This document shows positions 8,949 through 16,927 of a DNA stretch of 64,000 bases, one piece after another (the stretch's first letter is position 1; every line of letters starts with the position of its first letter). Origin of the DNA: Mameliella sp. MMSF_3455 (GTDB lineage: Bacteria > Pseudomonadota > Alphaproteobacteria > Rhodobacterales > Rhodobacteraceae); NCBI RefSeq assembly GCF_030733205.1, contig NZ_JASHJL010000004.1:165942-229941 (forward strand), written 5' to 3'. Both the position numbers and the translations under genes were made by a program. Under the pieces are notes generated by a model. That model was not told the DNA's origin and did not search any database. It saw nothing but the letters and a program-made list of their open reading frames with translations.

Positions 8949-9653
8949 TCACCAGTCCTTGCGGAAGGTGACGACCTTGGCCTCGGACGCCTTTGGGAAA
9001 TAGGTCAGCCCGGCGCGGTGCATGGCGTCAAATACCGCCTGCACCCCGGATTGGCCGATCCATTGCGGGTGCAGCTCGATCACGGCGGCGCGCAACCCGG
9101 TCCAGTCGGCGGCGGGCAGCAGGTCTGCCTCGGCGCCCTCGATATCGCAGACGAGGACATTCGGCCTTTCCGCCTCCAGCACCGGGGCGATGGCGTGCTG
9201 CATGATCGCCACCTCTTCGATCACCGTGTCGGGATCGGCGGCGCGGTCCATCGAGGAGGCGAGGAAGTTCTTGCGGACGTAGAAGGGGACGGGATCGCCT
9301 GCCTGCGGCGACAACAGCGCGTTGCGCAGATCGACGTTTTTCACCCCGTTGGCCGCGTGGACAGAGCGGATGTAGGGGATCAGCGCCGGGTTCGCCTCGT
9401 AGCTGACCACGCGGGCGACCTCTTTCTTCACCGACAGCAGCGTGGACATGTAGCCGATGCCGCCACCCAGTTCCAGCACCCGGTCACCCGGGCGCACGAC
9501 GCGCATGACCGCGTCGCATTCCTTGCGCTCGTAGGTGTCGGATTTCAGCGCGCCGCGGATGCGGCCGCGGGTGATCTGGGGATGCTTGGGGATCTTCAGC
9601 CCCCGCGAATACAGGTAGGGATCGCGGGGGGCGGGCCCGGCGGCGCCGTCCAT
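8949..9653 (-). CDS. FkbM-family methyltransferase
   Basis: The 234-residue product is predicted to move a methyl group from S-adenosylmethionine to an oxygen, probably on a sugar of the glycan made by its neighbours. The SAM-binding motif VLELGGGIGYMSTLLS lies near residues 59-74 and is followed by VVSYEANPALIPYI, the acidic-loop motif. VLVCDIEGAEADLL near residue 165 and a final VIELHP strand match the FkbM fold. I place the start at the ATG 9653, one base away from the stop of the upstream fusion gene. A start 30 bases further up is possible. The tight junction indicates co-translation with the glycosyltransferases. Confidence 0.85.
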   Translation of the reverse strand: MDGAAGPAPRDPYLYSRGLKIPKHPQITRGRIRGALKSDTYERKECDAVMRVVRPGDRVLELGGGIGYMSTLLSVKKEVARVVSYEANPALIPYIRSVHAANGVKNVDLRNALLSPQAGDPVPFYVRKNFLASSMDRAADPDTVIEEVAIMQHAIAPVLEAERPNVLVCDIEGAEADLLPAADWTGLRAAVIELHPQWIGQSGVQAVFDAMHRAGLTYFPKASEAKVVTFRKDW

Positions 9654-9654
9654 C

Positions 9655-12012
9655 TCAGGTCTCCATGTCGAGGGCCAGCGCATAGGCCACGCGTTCGGTT
9701 TCCGTCAGGTCCAGAGCCAGCGCCTGCCGATAGAGTTCCTCGAACTCGGGCATGCCGCGCAGTTCGGCGGCCTTGGCGCGGTGCCATTCCAGCGCACGGT
9801 GATGCGCGGCGCGCAGTGCGTCATCGCGCATCAGCCGGTCGTACTCGGCCCGGACGCGTGGGATGTTGCGCTTGATGGTGATGTCGCGGTGCACCGACCA
9901 GTCCATGCGGATCCAGTAGTTCAGCCCGATGTTGCGGTCGACATGCAGGGCACGGCCCCTCTGGCGCTTGATGAGAAAGCTTTCGGCCGACCGCAGCGCG
10001 TAGTGATTGAGCTGGATCAAGTCATAGCCGATGGTTCGCTTGGAACTGCGCCAGCCATTGCGGATCGCCGCCTCCGTCATGTCGTGGCCCGACCCGTTGA
10101 CCCATTTCACCCTGTCCTCGAACCCTTCGGCCAGCTTGTTGGGCCTGTGGCACGAGATCTTTTCATAGGCGCCGATGTTGCGGAACATGGTCTTGAAGCC
10201 CCAGGCCGTGTGCGGCTTGGGGCAGTATTTCGGGGCGCAGGTGTCGAATTGCTCGATCACGAAACGGTCGTCGAGACGGTGCACGCCGTTGTGCCCGAAC
10301 AACCGCCAGGTCATCGCGATGTTGGTGGCGTCGGGCAGCCGCTGGAACAGGTCCGACAGGGTGCCGTTGCCGCAGCGGATGTTGACGAATTCATCGACGT
10401 CGATATGGGCGATCCAGTCGGCCTGCTTGATCAGATCCTCGTCCAGCGCGGCATCCAGCGCGTGCTGTTGCGGGGATTTGCCGGACCATGCGTTGTTGTC
10501 GCGGTGATGGACGATGCCCAGCTGGTTCAGCCGGTCGAGGATCGCGACCGTCCCATCTGAACAGTCATTGGTGTAGATCAGGAAATTGTCGAAGCCGACC
10601 GCGCGGTGATAGGCGATCCATTCAAGGATATAGGGGCCTTCGTCCTTCTTGCAGGCGACGATGACATTGCCCGTCGACCCCTTGGGCAACAGGCGGCGCG
10701 GCGCCGGCGCAAAGGCGGCGGCCAGGTCTTCTTCGTTGATGCGGCCCAGCCGGTTGTGCGGCGCATAGGGAGAGCCGTGCAGGCGCGCGAAGTTCCGTTT
10801 CGCCTGCGCGGGCAGGGTCTCTTTGGCCGCATCGGTCAGTGGCGGTGTGTCCGGCTCTGCCGGGGGGGCGCCGGTCAGATGCGCCAGTTCCTCGGCCCGG
10901 GCGGCGCGTTCTTCCTTGTCGCCGCGGGCGATGCGCCAGCGGAAGGCCATCAGGTATTGCGTCGCGCGGAAACCGCGCGTCGGGTCGGCCTCTGTCCAGT
11001 CGCCGCAGATCGGGTCGGCCTCCATGTCCTCGGGCGACATGCCGGGGTGATCGGCACAAAGCGCGGCGATGTCCTCCTCGAAGCGCATGGACAGCGCCGA
11101 GAGCCCGCCCGCAAGGATCGCGCCGCCCGGCACCTTGATCTCTGCCAACAGCTTGCGCCAGAGCGGACGGGGCAACAGGATGTCCTGCCGGTCGAGAAGG
11201 CGCAGCACCGCGTCGTTGAACAGCCGTGCGCGGGTCAGCCAGGCGGCCGAGGGCAGGCGGGGCAGGTCCTCTGCTTCGGCCTTGCCGATCTGCGCGGAAA
11301 TGCCGAAGGCGGCGCGCAATTCATCCGTCGCCGCGTCAGACCAGAGCCGGTCGCGGTTGATCGAGCGGAACTGCACCGTCTCGGCGCCAAAGACCGCTTC
11401 CCATTCCTCTTGCAGGCGGGTGTAGTCCAGCCAGTGATTGGCGCCCTGCACCTCGCCGAAGAGCCCGGCCAACGGGGCGGTCTCGGGCCGGGTATCAAGC
11501 GCTGCCTGCCAGAAATCCGGCGCCTCCAGCAGGCCCAGTTCCAGGTCCAGCGCGCGCGCCCGCCCGTCCAGCACCTGCGCGCCATAGCGGGCGACCAGCG
11601 CGCGGGCGGGGTCGTCCAGCCAGGCGACGATACGGATATCCGTCGAAATCGGCGCCAGCAGGTCGCGCAGGCGTTCCAGCTCGGCCCGGGTGCTTAGCGA
11701 GGTGCCCAGCTGATGCGCCGAGAGGATCAGCGCCTGCGGGGTTTCGCGCGCGACCTCCTGCGCCAGTTGGCGGGTCACCTCGTCGCGCAGGGCCTGTTGT
11801 TTCTCGGGCAGCATCAGCCCGCGATTGAAGCGCAACACATCCGGGCGGTCCGGGTCGCTGACGGCCATGAACAGGCGGGTGTGATTGCGGGCGCCGGGGC
11901 TGCGGGCAAAAAGCACGCCCTCGTCCCTGAGCCGTCCGCGCTTGGCGTCGAGGACCCTTTGGATCCGGTCACTGGACGGACCGTCCGGCCCGATATGTAG
12001 ATAGATCCGCAT
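9655..12012 (-). CDS. fusion: degenerate sulfotransferase-like domain plus family 2 glycosyltransferase
   Basis: The 785-residue protein has two parts. Residues 1 to about 380 begin MRIYLHIGPDGPSSDRIQRV, which aligns with the opening of PAPS-dependent sulfotransferases (LHIGxxKTGTTxIQ). The KTGTT phosphosulfate loop is replaced by GPSSD, so PAPS binding is probably lost. Residues from about 448 form a GT2 domain with VACKKDEGPYILEWIAYHR, YTNDCSDGT, DVDEF at 538-542 and NHYALRSAESFLIKRQRG. A proline-rich linker (about 380-445) joins them. The ATG at 12012 overlaps the stop of the intact sulfotransferase gene as TGATG, so the two are translationally coupled. The N-terminal assignment is by eye and is the less certain half. 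Confidence 0.8.
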   Translation of the reverse strand: MRIYLHIGPDGPSSDRIQRVLDAKRGRLRDEGVLFARSPGARNHTRLFMAVSDPDRPDVLRFNRGLMLPEKQQALRDEVTRQLAQEVARETPQALILSAHQLGTSLSTRAELERLRDLLAPISTDIRIVAWLDDPARALVARYGAQVLDGRARALDLELGLLEAPDFWQAALDTRPETAPLAGLFGEVQGANHWLDYTRLQEEWEAVFGAETVQFRSINRDRLWSDAATDELRAAFGISAQIGKAEAEDLPRLPSAAWLTRARLFNDAVLRLLDRQDILLPRPLWRKLLAEIKVPGGAILAGGLSALSMRFEEDIAALCADHPGMSPEDMEADPICGDWTEADPTRGFRATQYLMAFRWRIARGDKEERAARAEELAHLTGAPPAEPDTPPLTDAAKETLPAQAKRNFARLHGSPYAPHNRLGRINEEDLAAAFAPAPRRLLPKGSTGNVIVACKKDEGPYILEWIAYHRAVGFDNFLIYTNDCSDGTVAILDRLNQLGIVHHRDNNAWSGKSPQQHALDAALDEDLIKQADWIAHIDVDEFVNIRCGNGTLSDLFQRLPDATNIAMTWRLFGHNGVHRLDDRFVIEQFDTCAPKYCPKPHTAWGFKTMFRNIGAYEKISCHRPNKLAEGFEDRVKWVNGSGHDMTEAAIRNGWRSSKRTIGYDLIQLNHYALRSAESFLIKRQRGRALHVDRNIGLNYWIRMDWSVHRDITIKRNIPRVRAEYDRLMRDDALRAAHHRALEWHRAKAAELRGMPEFEELYRQALALDLTETERVAYALALDMET

Positions 12013-12689
12013 CACGCTGCCCCTCGTGCCGTTTTGGTCTTGTCGTTCTTGCCTGTCGTCCCCGTTTCGGGGTTCTTGTTCCGTGTGCCCCACCAGGGCA
12101 GGTCGATCCTGATATGCGCCGAAAGCCGCTGTCTTGCGTCCTTGGCGCCCACCGGCAATTCAAGGTAGCGTGGATCCTCGCCAAAGAGGTCACGCAGCAT
12201 GGCGTAATGCCCCTCGATCCAGCGGATGCGCTGATCATCGGTGGCGCCATAGCCCTCCGGCAGGCCGGGGATCGCCCCGCCGGGCAGGCGGTCCTGCCCG
12301 AGGTTACCCCAGCGGCGCATGCTGTCCGAGATATCCGCCGCCGGGCGCCAGGTGGCCACGAACAGCATGTCGGGCCGCGCCAGGCGCATCGCCTTGATCA
12401 TGGCGTAATCGCATTGCGGCCAGAGCGAGGCGGCGGGGTTCAGGACACTGATTTCCGTCAGCGCGTCGTAGACCCCGTCGAGAAAGGCGAATGGGTCGCC
12501 CTTGTCGAAGTAGCCGTTATAAAGCTGGCGCGCGATGTAGGTGCCGCCCAGGCCAGCCTTTCGGCAATGCACGCGGCGCACCTTGTGGTCCGCCGCCCGC
12601 CAGCCGCCTTCGGTCAGCGCATGGGCCAGCGTCGTTGTGCCCGTCTTGGGCAGGCCGAGGTTCACCAACTTGACGTGCAGGTCGCTCAT
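12012..12689 (-). CDS. PAPS-dependent sulfotransferase family protein
   Basis: The 225-residue protein would transfer a sulfuryl group from PAPS to a hydroxyl or amine, presumably of a carbohydrate. The 5'-phosphosulfate loop LGLPKTGTTTLAHAL (residues 11-25) is intact. DMLFVATWRPAADISDSMRRW near residue 115 corresponds to the 3'-phosphate motif with an Arg and Ser. The ATG at 12689 gives MSDLHVKLVNLGLPKTGTT, with the P-loop in the usual position. Its start overlaps the stop of the glycosyltransferase at 12686 by ATGA and its stop overlaps the next start by TGATG. The protein is short for the family and ends in a Lys/Thr/Gly-rich tail (NKNPETGTTGKNDKTKT). Confidence 0.85.
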   Translation of the reverse strand: MSDLHVKLVNLGLPKTGTTTLAHALTEGGWRAADHKVRRVHCRKAGLGGTYIARQLYNGYFDKGDPFAFLDGVYDALTEISVLNPAASLWPQCDYAMIKAMRLARPDMLFVATWRPAADISDSMRRWGNLGQDRLPGGAIPGLPEGYGATDDQRIRWIEGHYAMLRDLFGEDPRYLELPVGAKDARQRLSAHIRIDLPWWGTRNKNPETGTTGKNDKTKTARGAA

Positions 12690-13753
12690 AGCCCCAGCGC
12701 CTCGATCAGTTCCGCCTCGCCCGGGGGCAGGGCGGGAAGGGCGGCCAGATGGGCGTACATCCCGGCGTAACCCGCCCGCGCCATCAGCGCATCGCGCCGT
12801 TCGCGGTGCAGGCGCACGCAGTCGCCGTGCAGGAAGGCAATGTCCGGGTCCGCCTTCAGCGAGTCCAGCGCCGCCTTCAGCCGCGGCAGGTAGCGCTGGA
12901 TCGAACGATCCTCGACGGCGGCATCGTTGCGTTCGCGCCAATAGGTGTCGTCAAAGACACGCCCATCGCGGTTCACGTCGCCGCGGTCGTTCTTGACCAG
13001 GTAGCTGTCGAGCGAGCGCAGTGCATAGTGATTGAGCGTGGCGAACTCGCGTGCGCCCCTGGCGGGAAACTTGCGGATCCGGCGCGGGTTGGCGGCGGTC
13101 AGGAACTTGTGCGGCACGCGGCGGCCAGAGGCATCGGTCCAGACCGGATGCATGTCCTCTGGCAGGGACTTGCGAATAAAGGGCCGGTGCGCGCCGAAAT
13201 ACTGCAGCGGGAAATCCCGTCGGACGAGGCTTTTGACCTCGATCGCGGTTTCGGCGCACCAGAGGTCGGGATTGTGGGACCGGGTGAACTGGGCGATCAC
13301 CGGGCGGTCGGTGAAATCGGTGATGCCGCCGTTGGCAAAGAACTGGAAGTTGACGGAAATCGCCTGCGGATTGCCGCAGGCGGCGATCAGCGCGGGGATC
13401 GTGTGATCCCCCACATGCACGTTCAGGAACTCGTCGACATCGGCGATCCAGACCCAGTCGGCCCCGGTCACCAGCGGGTGTTTCGCGGCGGCCTTCAGCG
13501 CCTCCATCTGGTAGTTGCGCCCCTCGGCGGGATTGGGCAGATGGACGACGCGGCCGGTCTCCGGGCGATCAGAGGCGGCCAGCGCGTCCAGCAGCGCATC
13601 GGTGCCATCGGTGCAGTCGTTGGAGTAGAACAGGAAATCACTGATCCCCAGAAGACGATGAAAGGCAATCCATTCCAACAGGAACGGGCCCTCGTTCTTC
13701 ACGCAGGTGACAGCGGTGATGCGCCGCGCGGCGCCCGCCTTGATCTCGGCCAT
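12686..13753 (-). CDS. family 2 glycosyltransferase, first gene of the cluster
   Basis: The 355-residue enzyme is a paralogue of the GT2 proteins at 7847 and 9655. It has TAVTCVKNEGPFLLEWIAFHR (residues 13 on), LFYSNDCTDGTDALLDAL, the metal-binding DVDEF at 105-109 and NHYALRSLDSYLVKNDRG. The final part is helical and does not resemble a membrane segment, so it would act at the cytoplasmic face on a lipid- or protein-linked acceptor. The ATG at 13753 gives the best N-terminus. An upstream extension to 13849 has no family match. Four overlapping or abutting genes follow it on the minus strand. Confidence 0.87.
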   Translation of the reverse strand: MAEIKAGAARRITAVTCVKNEGPFLLEWIAFHRLLGISDFLFYSNDCTDGTDALLDALAASDRPETGRVVHLPNPAEGRNYQMEALKAAAKHPLVTGADWVWIADVDEFLNVHVGDHTIPALIAACGNPQAISVNFQFFANGGITDFTDRPVIAQFTRSHNPDLWCAETAIEVKSLVRRDFPLQYFGAHRPFIRKSLPEDMHPVWTDASGRRVPHKFLTAANPRRIRKFPARGAREFATLNHYALRSLDSYLVKNDRGDVNRDGRVFDDTYWRERNDAAVEDRSIQRYLPRLKAALDSLKADPDIAFLHGDCVRLHRERRDALMARAGYAGMYAHLAALPALPPGEAELIEALGL

Positions 13754-13804
13754 GTCTGCTCGTCTGCCAGAACTCCGGGTTTCTCCCCGGGTTTTATACT
13801 CCGA

Positions 13805-13833
13805 ATCATGACATTCCGTGAGCACCCCGTCAA
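13805..13833 (-). promoter_or_regulatory. candidate promoter of the glycosyltransferase cluster
   Basis: On the minus strand TTGACG (13833-13828), a 17-bp spacer and CATGAT (13810-13805) form a sigma70-like promoter about 50 bp upstream of the ATG at 13753. The -35 box is good and the -10 box fair. Confidence 0.45.
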
Positions 13834-13923
13834 TCCGCGCCGTCGTCAAGGGCCTCGGGGCGTGACTTCCGTCCTATTGACGCCCCTCGCGGGGCTTGGG
13901 AAACCGGGGGCAGGAGGACCGCC

Positions 13924-14832
13924 ATGACATTGCCTGCATCAATCGACGAAGTTCAGGAAACGCTGGGCGCCACAGGCTATGTCTGTGGCCGGGCGCTGGC
14001 CACCGTCGTGTTCCTGTCGCTGCGCCTTGGCCGGCCCCTGTTCCTCGAGGGCGAGGCCGGGGTCGGCAAGACCGAGATCGCCAAGGCGCTGTCCGCTGCG
14101 CTGGGTCGGCGGCTGATCCGGTTGCAATGCTACGAGGGGCTGGATGCCTCCAGCGCGGTCTACGAATGGAATTTTCCGGCCCAGATGATCGCCATCCGCA
14201 CCGCCGAGGCACAGGGCAGCGCTGACCGCGACGTGCTGAACCGCGAACTTTTCGGCCCGGACTTCCTGATCGAACGGCCCCTGTTGCAGGCGATGCGCCC
14301 GGATGAGAACGGCGCGCCGATCCTCTTGATCGACGAACTGGACCGCACCGACGAACCCTTCGAGGCGTTTTTGCTGGAGGCGCTCAGCGATTTCCAGGTG
14401 ACCATCCCCGAAATCGGCACCATCGCCGCGCCGGAGCCGCCCATCGTCATCCTGACCTCGAACCGTACGCGCGAGGTGCATGACGCGCTCAAGCGGCGCT
14501 GCCTCTATCACTGGGTCGACTACCCCGGCTTCGACCGCGAGGTGGAAATCCTGAACGCCCGCGAACCGGATGTCTCCGAGACACTGAGCCGCGAGATCGT
14601 GGCCTTTGTGCAATCCCTGCGGACCGAAGACATCTTCAAGAAGCCGGGGGTGGCGGAAACCATCGACTGGGCGAAATGCCTGCTGGCGCTGGACGTGGTG
14701 GACCTGTCGCCCGAGGTGATTAGCGACACCCTGGGTGCGATCCTGAAATACCAGGACGATATCGCCAAGATCGAGGGCGGCGAGGCGAAACGCATCCTGG
14801 ACGAGGCCAAGGCCACCATCGAGGCGGCGTGA
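13924..14832 (+). CDS. MoxR/CoxD-type AAA+ ATPase
   Basis: MoxR ATPases act as chaperones with VWA-domain partners in metal-centre insertion or complex assembly. The 302-residue protein has Walker A GEAGVGKT at 43-50 and Walker B ILLIDELDR near residue 137. Sensor 1 is VILTSNRTREVHDALKRRC, and the C-terminal helical lid contains LSPEVISDTLGAILKYQDDI. It resembles CoxD of the carbon-monoxide dehydrogenase cluster, but no cox structural genes are present, so its client is unknown. The VWA partner lies 0.7 kb downstream at 15575, with an opposite-strand gene between them. Confidence 0.88.
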   Translation: MTLPASIDEVQETLGATGYVCGRALATVVFLSLRLGRPLFLEGEAGVGKTEIAKALSAALGRRLIRLQCYEGLDASSAVYEWNFPAQMIAIRTAEAQGSADRDVLNRELFGPDFLIERPLLQAMRPDENGAPILLIDELDRTDEPFEAFLLEALSDFQVTIPEIGTIAAPEPPIVILTSNRTREVHDALKRRCLYHWVDYPGFDREVEILNAREPDVSETLSREIVAFVQSLRTEDIFKKPGVAETIDWAKCLLALDVVDLSPEVISDTLGAILKYQDDIAKIEGGEAKRILDEAKATIEAA

Positions 14833-14841
14833 CCGCAGGGC

Positions 14842-15480
14842 CTAGTCGCCGGGTGGCGTGGCCTGTTCCGGGTCATCCGGCGCGGGCTGCCTGGCCCTGA
14901 GGGCGACCAGGGGCGGAACGACGATCACGAGTGTCAGGGCGGCGGCGGCTACGAGAAAGACGACCAGCATGAGGGTGAAATAATTATCGACGAAAAGGGC
15001 GGTCAGACTGCGGGCGTCGAAGAGAAGCAGCGCCTCCGGCGCGGTTTTCGAGGCGGTATAGTAGAACTCCAGCGGCACGCCCTTTGCCGCCGGGGTCTGG
15101 CGTACCGAAAGCGCAACCACGGCGCCGGGCACCAGGTTGGCCCTGATCGTGGCCTCGCGCGGGCTGGCTTCGAGCGTGACATTCGTGGGCGAGACCGGGG
15201 GCGTCCGGTCAATCACGGCAAAGGTGCCGGAGGGGTGTGCCATGAGACAGTCCTCGCGCCCATCGGTGCAGGCGATTTCGAACCGGGCATCCGCCACCAC
15301 CTGCGCCAGCGAGACGTTCTTGAGCCGCAGTTTGGCGGTGCCGTCTGTGGATTGGCCGAAATGATAGGTCACGACCGGTTGGCTGCGGATCTCCGCGATG
15401 ACGGTCGAGATGTAGAAACCGATGACCGACAGGATGACCGCGAGGATGGCCGGCGCCTGCTGCGAGGTAAAAAGGTTCAT
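14842..15480 (-). CDS. uncharacterised membrane protein with two terminal transmembrane helices
   Basis: I do not recognise this 212-residue protein. A first membrane helix spans about residues 9-28 (ILAVILSVIGFYISTVIAEI). A soluble, beta-rich middle follows with LRLKNVSLAQVVADARFEI and two Cys residues (CTDGREDC), and a second helix near residues 165-190 ends in a charged tail. The topology suggests a periplasmic domain held between two anchors. The ATG at 15480 starts directly before the first helix. It is inserted on the opposite strand between the moxR and VWA genes, its stop lying 9 bp from the moxR stop. Confidence 0.65.
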   Translation of the reverse strand: MNLFTSQQAPAILAVILSVIGFYISTVIAEIRSQPVVTYHFGQSTDGTAKLRLKNVSLAQVVADARFEIACTDGREDCLMAHPSGTFAVIDRTPPVSPTNVTLEASPREATIRANLVPGAVVALSVRQTPAAKGVPLEFYYTASKTAPEALLLFDARSLTALFVDNYFTLMLVVFLVAAAALTLVIVVPPLVALRARQPAPDDPEQATPPGD

Positions 15481-15574
15481 CGAACGTCTCCTGACAGGGC
15501 CCGGTCCCCGCAGGCCGAGGCTATCACCGCAACGTCGCCTTGTCTTGGGCGGACAGATAGCGAAGAGACCCGCC

Positions 15575-16828
15575 ATGCCTGAATACCTGCCGCTCGAAAT
15601 CCCGGAAAACCCGCGCCTGGCGCAGAACATCATCCATTTCGCGCGCGCGCTGCGGCGGGCGGGCCTGCCCGTGGGGCCGGGACGGGTGATCGACGCCATC
15701 CGCGCGGTCGAGGCGGCAGGCTTTACCGAGCGGATGGATTTCTACTGGACCCTGCACGCCTGTTTCGTGAACCGGCCCGAACATCGGACGGTCTTTGCCC
15801 AGATCTTTCGCCTCTACTGGCGTGATCCGCGCTTCCTGGAACACATGATGTCGATGATGCTGCCCGCCATCCGCGGCGTGCAGGAGGATCGCTCTGCCGT
15901 GGCTGCCGAGAAACGGGCGGCGCAGGCTCTGTTGGCCGACCAGATGCCCGAGACCCCCGTTCAGGACGAGGAAGAAGAGGAAGGCACCCAGATCGAGGTT
16001 GACGCCTCGATGACCATGTCTGCCGAGGAAAAGCTGCGCAGCCTCGATTTCGAACAGATGTCGACAGAGGAAATCGCCCAGGCCAAGCGGATGCTGGCGG
16101 GGCTGACCCTGCCCGTGAAACCGATCGAGAGCCGCCGCCTGATGGGATCGCACCTTGGCCACCGGATGGATGCGCGCAAGACGATCCGCGACGCGCTGCG
16201 CAAGGGGGGAGAGATCCAGTCCATCGCCCGTGCCAAGCGGCGCCCGCGCTGGCCGAACCTGGTGGTGCTTTGCGATATATCCGGCTCGATGAGCCAATAT
16301 TCCCGCATGGTGCTGCATTTCCTGCACGCGGTGGCGAATGAAAAGGGGCAGGGCTGGGCCAAGGTCCACGCCTTCACCTTCGGCACGCGACTGACCAATA
16401 TCACCCGGCACCTGGCCACCCGCGACGTGGACGCGGCGCTGAAGGCGGCCGGCGCCGAGGCGCAGGACTGGGAGGGCGGCACGCGGATCGGCGCCTGCCT
16501 GCACGACTTCAACCGCGACTGGTCGCGGCGGGTCATGGGGCAGGGGGCGGTGGTGCTGGTCATCACCGACGGGCTGGATCGCGACGACGCCGGCGCGCTG
16601 GAAAAGGAGATGGAACGGCTGCATCTCTCGGCGCGGCGGCTGATCTGGCTCAATCCGCTGTTGCGCTGGGACGGGTTCGCGCCCAAGGCGACCGGCATCC
16701 GGGCCATGCTGCCCCATGTGGACAGTTTCCGCGCCGGCCATTCCATCGCCTCGCTGGAGGACCTGGCCGAGGCGATCTCGCGGCCCGACGACCTGGGCGA
16801 GAAGGCGCGACTGATGAAGCTGCTCTAG
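15575..16828 (+). CDS. VWA-domain protein, CoxE type
   Basis: CoxE-like proteins pair with MoxR ATPases; the VWA domain binds a client through a metal-ion-dependent adhesion site. The 417-residue protein has an N-terminal helical region (NIIHFARALRRAGLPVGPGRVIDAI) and an acidic linker QDEEEEEGTQIEVD. The VWA domain follows with VVLCDISGSMSQYSRMVL (MIDAS Asp about residue 234), the Thr in FTFGTRLTNITRHL and VLVITDGLDRDD. The start ATG at 15575 was chosen for the family-like N-terminus MPEYLPLEIPENPRLAQN. Function is inferred from the MoxR partner at 13924. Confidence 0.88.
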   Translation: MPEYLPLEIPENPRLAQNIIHFARALRRAGLPVGPGRVIDAIRAVEAAGFTERMDFYWTLHACFVNRPEHRTVFAQIFRLYWRDPRFLEHMMSMMLPAIRGVQEDRSAVAAEKRAAQALLADQMPETPVQDEEEEEGTQIEVDASMTMSAEEKLRSLDFEQMSTEEIAQAKRMLAGLTLPVKPIESRRLMGSHLGHRMDARKTIRDALRKGGEIQSIARAKRRPRWPNLVVLCDISGSMSQYSRMVLHFLHAVANEKGQGWAKVHAFTFGTRLTNITRHLATRDVDAALKAAGAEAQDWEGGTRIGACLHDFNRDWSRRVMGQGAVVLVITDGLDRDDAGALEKEMERLHLSARRLIWLNPLLRWDGFAPKATGIRAMLPHVDSFRAGHSIASLEDLAEAISRPDDLGEKARLMKLL

Positions 16829-16927
16829 GCGGGTTGCCGCCTGTCCTTGCAATCCGGGGGAACCCGGGTCCGGGCTTCGTGCGTTTCCTGTCCAAGCCCC
16901 GTGTGGGCGCAAGGAAAGGAGACTGCC

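Noticed and set aside
7041..13753. A mobile genomic island around the glycosyltransferases
   Set aside because: No integrase, transposase, tRNA or flanking direct repeats are visible and base composition is like the flanks.
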